In this document: piece by piece, positions 52,833 to 60,541 of the stretch
How positions within the stretch are numbered: the first letter of the stretch is position 1
Layout: the number at the start of each line of letters is the position of its first letter
Source: CAWHJB01 sp963698715
GTDB taxonomy: Bacteria; Chloroflexota; Anaerolineae; Anaerolineales; UBA4823
Direction: 5' to 3'
NCBI GenBank assembly: GCA_963698715.1
Contig: CAVORW010000005.1
Location: forward strand, 186,001-250,000
Length of the DNA stretch: 64,000 nucleotides
Program-made: the position numbers and the translations under genes
The notes under the pieces: generated by a model
The model's database searches: none
Told to the model about the DNA's origin: nothing
Seen by the model: only the letters and a program-made list of their open reading frames with translations

Positions 52833-52896
52833 GCGCTTCCAGGATGAATCGAATACTGCCCGGATGCTGCGGTGGCGGTCGGGGATATTACGAAGA

Positions 52897-55074
52897 TTAG
52901 ATTCTAAAAAGTCGAGAACTCCCCTGGATTTCAGCCGCGATTTCTTTGAGGGAGAGCATGTCTACCCAAGAGGCAGCTAACTCCAGGCCGAGGGGCATAC
53001 CACCCACCAGCCTGCAAATGTGGGTTAGATAGAAGAGATCCTCGGAATCGATCGTAAAGTCCGGCTTTAAACGAAGTGCACTTTGCAGAAATAATTTTAT
53101 CGCAGTATAACTGGTAGGATCGTCAGGCGTCTCCCAATCCGGAAATTCCAAACCCTGGATGGGAAACACCTGTTCTTCGCGGATATGCAGACGCTCCCGC
53201 GATGTAATCAGGATCTGGAGTGTTGGAAGTGCTGACAATAATTCCGAAACGATTTCTGCTCCAGCCATAAGATGTTCAAGATTATCCAGGACGAGCAAGA
53301 TCCGTTTGGAAGCCAGGTAACCGATCAATTTTTCTTTTTGGTTGGTTGTTGTTTGCGAGGCTCTCTCCAGCGTTTCAGTGCTTTGGCCGGTCTCGATTGG
53401 GACGTTGAGTGCTTTGGCAATGGATGGGATGATCTGTTCGGGTTTCGTCAGGGACACAAGCGACACAAAAAATATGCCATCTTGGAAAAGATAGGAGTTA
53501 TCCGCTGTTCGACGTTCAACCTGGCTTTCCGCTACGGCTAAAGCCAGGCGAGACTTACCCATCCCGCCCGGACCCACAATGGTCACCAGCCGAATAGTTG
53601 GATTAGCCAGCAATGCGTCAAGGGCAGCAATTTCCTGCTTACGACCAATAAAGGTCGTCGGCTGGCTGGTCAGGTTATGGCGAGAACGGATGGGGGTCTC
53701 TACAGTTTCTAGTTTCTGCTGCGCGGGCAGGGTGCGCAGTGCTGGATAGGTTTGAAGAGGCAGATCAGGCCGCGTCAGACCATAGATATGTACAGGTTGA
53801 TCCAGACTCTTCAAGGTATGCAGGCCAAAATCCGTCCAACTTGCCTCTGGAGGCAATGGAAATACCTGGTGTATCTGCTCTGAAACAAGGATCTGACCAC
53901 CCCACCCCGCATCCATGATCCGGGCCGTGTGATTCAGCACCGGCCCATAGTACCGGTCTTCTTCTTGAAAGAATTCAAAATCTTTGCGAACCCTATGAAC
54001 ACCATGGAGTCCGATCCGAATCTTCAGAGCGCCTATCTCGCCCCAATCAGATTCGGCAATCTCTTTTTGAATTGCCAATACGCAGGACAATGGATCTCCT
54101 GATTCAAAAACTGCTTTGACACCATCCCCTCGTAACTCGAGGATCCGCCCACCATGGCGCATGATTTGCTTCTCTAGAATGGCATTGTGCTGCATCAATG
54201 CGGTCAGCATGGCTTCCCGGTAAGTGTCCCACAATTGGGTCGAGTTCTCAATATCAGTCAACATAAAGGCCAATACGCTTATCGGGCTGTCTGATTTCTT
54301 TTGTGACAAATCGTTCTGGACCTGGCGTTGGGCATCAGCCTGGATTTTTTCATAAAGCTGCTGGGTTTCTTGGCCCGGTTCTAACCCTATTTCTTCCATT
54401 AACCGGCTTTGGCAAATCTGGTATTGAGATAAGGCCGCGTTGCGCTGTCCATTGTTTGCCAGAGCCTCCATCAATTGGCGGTAGGCCGGCTCGTGTAGGC
54501 GATCTATTTCCAGCTGCCGCCAGGCGTAAGTTTGCGCTTGATGATTTTCACCTGATTGGAGATGGGTGTGAGTGAGCGTTCCAAGGGCATTGAGCACTTG
54601 CCGACGAAGTTTCGCACGAATCTTTTCTGCCCAGTCTTCAAATTGCTTACTTTCAACGCTGCAACAATCAATAATAAAATCGCCCCGATATAATGCGATA
54701 GCCCTGGCAGGCTCTCGCTCGATGTTCGCCTGAAACTCATCCAGATCCAGCCAGATATTTGCCTGTGGATTAATTTGAACAGACAATCGATCTGTTAAAA
54801 GCAGTGGGATCTGAGTATCCCCCTGCTTGCTCTGGACCTTTGGGAGCGCCTGTCGTAAGCGTTGTATGGTCTGCCGGAGATTGATTTGAGCAGACTCCAA
54901 GGGAAGCTCCGGCCATAAAAATTCCATCAGCGCTTCTCGCCTGTGGGGTTGATCTTTTTCGATCGCGAGGTAGATTAATAGAGCTTGGGCTTTGTTAGTG
55001 CGAAAGGTATAAACTGGTTGGTCGTCCAGGGAGGCTACAAAGGGACCAAGCAAATTCAAGTGTAAGACAGGCAT
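52897..55074 (-). CDS. BTAD / nucleotide cyclase / NTPase regulator, N-terminal part (frameshifted)
   Basis: 725 residues before a premature stop. Residues 1-245 are a winged helix plus BTAD domain as in SARP activators (LNLLGPFVASL...; LEIDRLHEPAYRQLMEALANNGQRNAAL). About 265-435 is a class III nucleotidyl cyclase domain (FMLTDIENSTQLW; LRGDGVKAVF; GGQILVSEQ). About 470-725 is an AAA/NB-ARC NTPase (IVGPGGMGKSRLALAVAE; ILLVLDNLEHL; ILITSRERL; GMPLGLELAASW). It is probably a signal-dependent transcription regulator. The intact protein with the TPR part would be about 1,390 residues. Confidence 0.87.
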   Translation of the reverse strand: MPVLHLNLLGPFVASLDDQPVYTFRTNKAQALLIYLAIEKDQPHRREALMEFLWPELPLESAQINLRQTIQRLRQALPKVQSKQGDTQIPLLLTDRLSVQINPQANIWLDLDEFQANIEREPARAIALYRGDFIIDCCSVESKQFEDWAEKIRAKLRRQVLNALGTLTHTHLQSGENHQAQTYAWRQLEIDRLHEPAYRQLMEALANNGQRNAALSQYQICQSRLMEEIGLEPGQETQQLYEKIQADAQRQVQNDLSQKKSDSPISVLAFMLTDIENSTQLWDTYREAMLTALMQHNAILEKQIMRHGGRILELRGDGVKAVFESGDPLSCVLAIQKEIAESDWGEIGALKIRIGLHGVHRVRKDFEFFQEEDRYYGPVLNHTARIMDAGWGGQILVSEQIHQVFPLPPEASWTDFGLHTLKSLDQPVHIYGLTRPDLPLQTYPALRTLPAQQKLETVETPIRSRHNLTSQPTTFIGRKQEIAALDALLANPTIRLVTIVGPGGMGKSRLALAVAESQVERRTADNSYLFQDGIFFVSLVSLTKPEQIIPSIAKALNVPIETGQSTETLERASQTTTNQKEKLIGYLASKRILLVLDNLEHLMAGAEIVSELLSALPTLQILITSRERLHIREEQVFPIQGLEFPDWETPDDPTSYTAIKLFLQSALRLKPDFTIDSEDLFYLTHICRLVGGMPLGLELAASWVDMLSLKEIAAEIQGSSRLFRI

Positions 55075-55185
55075 ACTTTCATTTTAACATGGGATTGTGC
55101 AACTGGTAATGTAGGTCAAGGGCGGCTGGTCTCACTTATACTTCTAAGAATTTCTAGATTCCAGATCCCTTTTGTGAGTAAGAGC

Positions 55186-55300
55186 TTCTTTCGTTAAATT
55201 CTTTGAAAACATAAGAAGTACGTGGTGTTCGGTTTTGGCGGCTACACCGCCAAAACCGAACACCACATAATCTCATTCTTCTTGTGTGATTTGTCGACAA
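55186..55300. repeat. Dispersed hairpin repeat, copy B
   Basis: Aligns with 22098-22213. The central hairpin is a perfect 20-bp stem: GTGGTGTTCGGTTTTGGCGG (55222-55241) and its complement (55247-55266) around CTACA. It lies in the 430-base gap between the giant regulator and the glycosyltransferase gene; the rest of that gap shows nothing coding. Confidence 0.75.
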
Positions 55301-55504
55301 GATCACTAAGAGCTTCAGGAAAGTTAGCGTGAGTTCATTGTAACTCGATCTCAAACCCAGCAGGTTTCGGGGTCATGAGATGGAAATCGCCTTACTTTTC
55401 ACCAGTATGAGGGCATCGACATTCAATCAACCATAGAAGTTTGACCCAGCCGGGTGTGTCCTCAAACTGAAATATGCCCAATTCTGGGCACCATCTGTAC
55501 GCTA

Positions 55505-58285
55505 TCATCGGGCGATCTTGGCTGTGAAGATTTGGGTCTTGCCAACCTGGGGAGTACCAATCCAGGTAGGATAAGCATACTCGTTGCTTGAACTGACTGC
55601 GAGAGGCGCTCCTAATGGTGCCGCGCCACTGAAATGGACGAAATCCTCACCCCGGATGGGTTGTTGATTTAATTTCAAAGGTGAGCCAAAGGTCAGGCCG
55701 CCGTCTTTACTGTAGGTATAGAAAACATCATATTCGCAAAGGTCAACCCATCTAGCAAGCAATGTGTTTCGCCAGCTTTCGACATTCAGCAGGCAGCTGG
55801 TTGAATCGCCAGTATGGGCGTAGAATACCAGGTCGAGAGCCCCATTGGGGGCGATGCTGATCGCGGGGGCCTTATCCACATCGAAATGCAATGGGATATC
55901 TCCGCTGGCAATCGTTGAATTCCAGGTTTGACCAGAATCTGAAGTCGTTGCAACTGCCAGGCTCTGCTTTGTTTGCGTTCCCGTGCGATACACGATAGCC
56001 ACCTGCCCACCAGCCGAGGTGGAATAGATTGGCCCCCAGGTTTCCATCAACGGCGTCGGCTCTCCAAATGTCGTCCCGTTATCCTGGGAATTAGCCATCC
56101 AAACCGTGCGCGGCCAGGTCCAGGGCTCTGGGTCCCACACCCACACCAGGGAAACCTGGTCTCCATCACCAAACACAGCCTGGATATCATTCGGTCCGGT
56201 CGCGCGGGGAGAGAAGATATCTGCAATGGATACATGCTGATCAACCCGAGAAATGAGCGACCAATTCAACCCATTCACCGATCGAATCAGGCTGGGCGTT
56301 ACAAAAAGCCGATCGCCTTCCTGCGCATCAAAAGTAAGGAAAAGTTCGCCAGTTTGCGAATCAATTTGCAGCCAGGGACGTGCAGCTACCTGCGCTTGAG
56401 TAACTTCTTCGAACTCGATCTGGGCCGGCAAATAGGCCTCAGCCTGGGTTGCCTGTTCGAGAACGATGACACCTGAACGCAGGCTCAAGATATATAACTT
56501 TCCATCAGGATCGAAGACCACAAGGCCAGCCTGCAAGGTTTGTTGAGGCCGGGCCAAGGCAGCTTGTTCCTGCCAGGTTTCCCCTGCATCAGTGGACGAA
56601 AAGAAAGCCAATTCAACTTTACAGGTGGGCAGGACACACTCCTGCTTTGAGAAACGGGTGGCGACAGCGGTTAAGTGGTTTCTATCCGTTGGATTGATCG
56701 CAATTGAGGGCTCAGCTATGAAACCGTCTGTCCCAATGGGAATCGGCTGGCCCTCCCAAACGGTTGGGCCGGCTGCGCCACTTTCTTGGACAGGGGTTGG
56801 CATCGGCCCGATACCGGTCCTCATTCTAGGGACGTAAACCACCGTACCTGCCAGGGTTTTATCAGGACGATAATACGAATCGATAGCTGCCAGCATTTGA
56901 GGCGACCAACGCTCTTTATAAACTGGCCACAGTCCAAAATGATGAATAAGAATGCCACCAAATTTTTGAGCAGCGATCTCATCCAGCAAGGGTTGTTGAT
57001 CCCATGCGTTCATTCTGGCCAGTTGAGTGACCTCAAATGGCTGCAGATAGAGTCGCTGGCTATTCAACGTCAGCATGCCCATATCCTCATCTGCCAGGAC
57101 CGGTTCAGCCATATTTTTGACTTCCTGCTCTAACAGCTGCAGGGCGGGGAAATCCAGCTGGTGGGTTGCCAGGATCCAATCAACATTACTGGCCATCGAA
57201 GAGCTTATCATGATGCCAAACTGGATTGAGAGGAAAAAAACAATGGCAGCATTGCGCCAGGGATATGGCTTGCTCCAAACCATCACAAACCCCGCCACCA
57301 TCGCCAGTGCAGCCGCCAGCTCTAAAAAATAGTTGACATTTGAACCAACCTTGCCAACCGTCAGAGCCGAAATAAAAGCCCCCACCAGGAAAGGAGCCAC
57401 TAAAACCCAGGATTTCTGGCTTCGCCAGCCAAAGATCAAGAAGAAACCACCCAATAGAAGGATTATCCAGCCATCTTGCCAGAGGCGAGTGAGTTGATCT
57501 CTTAAGCGGAACCCATTAAATTCATTCACATTGGCGGTAACGATATTATAAAAAAAGCCGCCGCTTGTGAGCATGTTGATCAAGATAAAAATACCAATGC
57601 CCAGCCCAGCAACCAGTACAAACAGCTCGATCGCCCGGCGTTTGTTCTGTGTCCACAACCATACCAGGGCAGCCAAAGGCGCTGCCAGGGCATAAGATTG
57701 GCGCGTATAGGCTGCAGCTACCAAAGATAAACCGCCAACCAACCAGGCCCAGCGTTTTTGAGGCCAGCGCGCCAACACAAACAGCGCACCTGTAGCGAAA
57801 GCCAAGGCCAGCGAATCGATGCGAGCCAGTGCAGACCATTGCACTACATATGGAGAGGCCAGGAAGAACATTGCGGCTGTCAAGGCGCTAAGGCGGTCGG
57901 CGGTTAAGCTGAAGATCGTCAGTCCAATGAAAACGGTGGAAAACAAGGTTGCCAATAGCGATATGAGGCGTCCGGTAACAAATGGTGAGTCAAACCACTT
58001 GACGAGCGGGGCCAAAGTAAGGACATAACCAGGCGGATAGTTTGCAATGGTATATGGCGGAGTTTGGATATTCGGCCGGTAAATATTCTCACCCGCCGCC
58101 AGGCGAATGGCCTGATCGATCAAAGGCGCTTCGCCATAGTCCAGAGAATATGGAAACGAAACTGCGATCAGGCCATGCAGTATAAAGATCAAGGCTGCCG
58201 TGGGGAGAAAGAACCACAGAATGATCTTTACTTCCCCGCCTACATAGGGGCGCAGTTTATCGGAAACCGATGAGATGATTTGCAT
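55505..58285 (-). CDS. Fusion of a GT39/ArnT-like membrane glycosyltransferase with a BNR (sialidase-like) propeller
   Basis: 926 residues. Residues 1 to about 400 hold ten or more transmembrane helices with the large first outer loop typical of dolichyl-phosphate-type glycosyltransferases (YSLDYGEAPLIDQAIRLAAG; ANYPPGYVLTLAPL). The acidic DYGE replaces the usual DE catalytic pair. About 400-510 is a small outer domain, and 515-926 a propeller with BNR-like Asp-box turns (SSTDAGETW, NSQDNGTTF, TSDSGQTW, SKDGGLTF). The propeller would sit outside the membrane. It follows the ECF sigma/anti-sigma genes and may belong to their regulon. Confidence 0.88.
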   Translation of the reverse strand: MQIISSVSDKLRPYVGGEVKIILWFFLPTAALIFILHGLIAVSFPYSLDYGEAPLIDQAIRLAAGENIYRPNIQTPPYTIANYPPGYVLTLAPLVKWFDSPFVTGRLISLLATLFSTVFIGLTIFSLTADRLSALTAAMFFLASPYVVQWSALARIDSLALAFATGALFVLARWPQKRWAWLVGGLSLVAAAYTRQSYALAAPLAALVWLWTQNKRRAIELFVLVAGLGIGIFILINMLTSGGFFYNIVTANVNEFNGFRLRDQLTRLWQDGWIILLLGGFFLIFGWRSQKSWVLVAPFLVGAFISALTVGKVGSNVNYFLELAAALAMVAGFVMVWSKPYPWRNAAIVFFLSIQFGIMISSSMASNVDWILATHQLDFPALQLLEQEVKNMAEPVLADEDMGMLTLNSQRLYLQPFEVTQLARMNAWDQQPLLDEIAAQKFGGILIHHFGLWPVYKERWSPQMLAAIDSYYRPDKTLAGTVVYVPRMRTGIGPMPTPVQESGAAGPTVWEGQPIPIGTDGFIAEPSIAINPTDRNHLTAVATRFSKQECVLPTCKVELAFFSSTDAGETWQEQAALARPQQTLQAGLVVFDPDGKLYILSLRSGVIVLEQATQAEAYLPAQIEFEEVTQAQVAARPWLQIDSQTGELFLTFDAQEGDRLFVTPSLIRSVNGLNWSLISRVDQHVSIADIFSPRATGPNDIQAVFGDGDQVSLVWVWDPEPWTWPRTVWMANSQDNGTTFGEPTPLMETWGPIYSTSAGGQVAIVYRTGTQTKQSLAVATTSDSGQTWNSTIASGDIPLHFDVDKAPAISIAPNGALDLVFYAHTGDSTSCLLNVESWRNTLLARWVDLCEYDVFYTYSKDGGLTFGSPLKLNQQPIRGEDFVHFSGAAPLGAPLAVSSSNEYAYPTWIGTPQVGKTQIFTAKIAR

Positions 58286-58300
58286 ATCAGGCCACCCTAT

Positions 58301-58654
58301 TTAGATGAACAGCGCCAGTAAGATAACGCCAATTTCAACAGTTATTGTACGGGCTAATATCCGCCATGCGCCAGGCTTGCCCATAAAGCGATGCTGGTAT
58401 TCAAAGCCGCCAATGATAATCACGATCATCAAAATTGCCAGCGGCAGAGAAATCAGGATATTTACCAGCGATAAGCCACCTTGCCCGCTCTGAAACTGCC
58501 AGGCGCTCAAAGGAAAAAATCGGGTGTAGGTACGGATGATCATCTCTCGGCCCGCCAGGAATACGAGTACGCTTAAGATCGCGGTAATTAGCCACAGTCC
58601 ATACGCAGTGAGATAAACTTTTGGATTATGTTTGGGTTCGAGAATTGTGCTCAT
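58301..58654 (-). CDS. Small membrane protein, paralogue of the anti-sigma membrane domain
   Basis: 117 residues from ATG 58654 with three or four transmembrane helices. Its end (IIIGGFEYQHRFMGKPGAWRILARTI) aligns with the end of the anti-sigma protein encoded upstream (LVVGGAEYHYRNIGHPNSWKLISITL), indicating descent from the same membrane module without the zinc-binding anti-sigma domain. Function unknown. It is 15 bases upstream of the glycosyltransferase fusion gene. Confidence 0.78.
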   Translation of the reverse strand: MSTILEPKHNPKVYLTAYGLWLITAILSVLVFLAGREMIIRTYTRFFPLSAWQFQSGQGGLSLVNILISLPLAILMIVIIIGGFEYQHRFMGKPGAWRILARTITVEIGVILLALFI

Positions 58655-58803
58655 GTGAAAGGTTAATCCTGAATAGAGTAAATGCTTGAAAACAATACCT
58701 AAATTCAAGTAAGGGAGGTTTGATTGGATAGATCGCGCCAGAGGCCAACAATTCAATAGAACGAGATCTCGCCGGTTTGAGACCGGAGATTACCTGACAA
58801 AAG

Positions 58804-59571
58804 TTATATAAGCAGATATGGCAGGATTAGGATGAAAAGTTGGATAAGCAGCGTAATGCTAATAAGTTTCCAAGAGTTGGGATGTCCAATATTCCTGTAA
58901 TGATATTCAGCGCCTCCAACCACCAGGCCGATATACAGCATGGCAGCTCCCATGACTGCCAATATAGCGATAGGTCCTGCTTCTGCATTCTTGCCATCCA
59001 AAGCCACGACTGCCAGAATGGCCAGATCGCGGACGACAATAATATTTAGCAATCCAAGCAAGGCTGTCCCCAGCCACAATAGAGCAGTCACAAATACGAC
59101 AAGAGCAAAGCGGGGCCGAATTGTAAATGATTTACCAAATGACTCGACTGATGCCATCAGAAAGAAGAAGCATGATAGGGTTGGGAAAACACTGAAGCTG
59201 CGGCTGGAAGCAGCCAGATCTTTCATGCTGATGAATTGCCACAATCCCAGCACTGATAAGGCCAGACCAGTTAGCGCCAATGCTGCTGGAACGGAGATCT
59301 CAATGCGCCGCCAAATACCCCATGGGCCGCGGCGAGTTTGCAGTCGAGCAGAAATCGCGGCAAAGGTCATCTCGCTAGAGGGCTTCGCCTGGCTTAGAAC
59401 AGCATGTAATTCATTGGAAATATTGCGCTGGTATAGTTGTTGTCCAGCCAGCTGCTTACGGCACTTGGGACAGGTCAGTAAGTGAGCTTCGATGTTTTCC
59501 CGCATCGAGCCATCGAGGCTACCATATATGTAGTCTGTCAGGCTATTATAATCGAGGTGTTTTGTAATCAT
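58804..59571 (-). CDS. Membrane anti-sigma factor with zinc-binding ZAS domain
   Basis: 255 residues from ATG 59571. The N-terminal HxxxCxxC motif (AHLLTCPKC; H30, C34, C37) is the ZAS anti-sigma signature. Five or six transmembrane helices follow (about 90-255). The start codon overlaps the sigma gene stop as ATGA, so the pair is translationally coupled. It is expected to hold the sigma factor at the membrane until a signal arrives. Confidence 0.87.
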   Translation of the reverse strand: MITKHLDYNSLTDYIYGSLDGSMRENIEAHLLTCPKCRKQLAGQQLYQRNISNELHAVLSQAKPSSEMTFAAISARLQTRRGPWGIWRRIEISVPAALALTGLALSVLGLWQFISMKDLAASSRSFSVFPTLSCFFFLMASVESFGKSFTIRPRFALVVFVTALLWLGTALLGLLNIIVVRDLAILAVVALDGKNAEAGPIAILAVMGAAMLYIGLVVGGAEYHYRNIGHPNSWKLISITLLIQLFILILPYLLI

Positions 59572-60146
59572 GTCCAATCCTCCAGCAATTCTGGCAGATC
59601 CGTTTCAGCCAAAGATTTCGCTAGTTTCTGGTGCGCAAGCCGCACACGCGACTGAGCGGTTTTCATCAGACAACCAGTAATTTCCGATATTTCCTGGTAA
59701 GTATGTCCGCCCCAATGGCGCAGCACGATAACTTCGCGCAACATCGGGTTAAGTTCTTGAACAGCATCCCACAAAATGTTGCGCATTTCATTTATTTCTG
59801 CTTTTTGTTCAGGCAGAGAATTCTGCTTTAGTGAAGATATTCCATGAAAACGCCAATCTGCTAGTGAAAATGTGGGCACCCGACGCTTACGCAAAATGTC
59901 TCGGCAGCGACTGACTGTGATCATATGCAGCCAGGTGCTAAACTTGCTGCGATTCTCATCATAATGGGCAATATTTTGCAAAGCATACGCGAGTGCGTCT
60001 TGCGCCGCTTCTTCAGCGTCTTCCGCGTTGCCAACTAATGCGTAGGCCAGGCGGAAGGTGCGATCGCGATGTAGTTGATAGATTGCTTCGGCAGCCCGCT
60101 GATCGCCAAAACGCCATGAGTCAATCAGCGTCTCGAGTTTTGACAT
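59568..60146 (-). CDS. ECF-type RNA polymerase sigma factor
   Basis: 192 residues. Region 2 reads AEDAEEAAQDALAYALQNIAHYD and FSTWLHMITVSRCRDILRKRR; region 4 reads LREVIVLRHWGGHTYQEISEITG. There is no region 3, as in ECF sigmas. It heads the operon sigma, anti-sigma, small membrane protein, glycosyltransferase-BNR fusion. Target genes are unknown. Confidence 0.93.
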   Translation of the reverse strand: MSKLETLIDSWRFGDQRAAEAIYQLHRDRTFRLAYALVGNAEDAEEAAQDALAYALQNIAHYDENRSKFSTWLHMITVSRCRDILRKRRVPTFSLADWRFHGISSLKQNSLPEQKAEINEMRNILWDAVQELNPMLREVIVLRHWGGHTYQEISEITGCLMKTAQSRVRLAHQKLAKSLAETDLPELLEDWT

Positions 60147-60358
60147 CTTAATCCTTCCTTGATCTATGTTATTATACGCACTGACAATCCCATTTGCTCA
60201 CTATAAGTGCAACTACTCAAATTATGCCCAAAAAACCTGGTGCCCTTAAACTGATGGTGCGAATGGAGTGCCCAGAGGGCATGATTGCCTAATGTCTCGA
60301 CCCGTCAGATGGGATTAGTGGGATAGATTCTGGGTCCGATCTTAAAGGAGGTGCTTCT

Positions 60359-60541
60359 ATGCCTGATATCAAATTACCCCCACTGGTAAGAAATTTGGCA
60401 ATCGCCCTGATTTTTTTTATCTTAGGGCGCTGGATTTACATACAGATGGGTGTTACCGGCATCTGGGTGATTGCCATTCTGCTTGTGGTCTTTTACACTG
60501 GCTGGTGGGCTTTGTTTCGCCGTAAAAAGGGTGAGAAGTAA
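60359..60541 (+). CDS. Small two-helix membrane protein, 60 aa
   Basis: Two hydrophobic segments (LAIALIFFILGRWIYIQ and IWVIAILLVVFYTGWWALF) and a basic tail RRKKGEK. AAGGAGG ends 7 bases before the ATG, supporting a real gene. It overlaps the probable GTG start of the GH97 gene by 11 bases and may be co-translated with it. Function unknown. Confidence 0.72.
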   Translation: MPDIKLPPLVRNLAIALIFFILGRWIYIQMGVTGIWVIAILLVVFYTGWWALFRRKKGEK

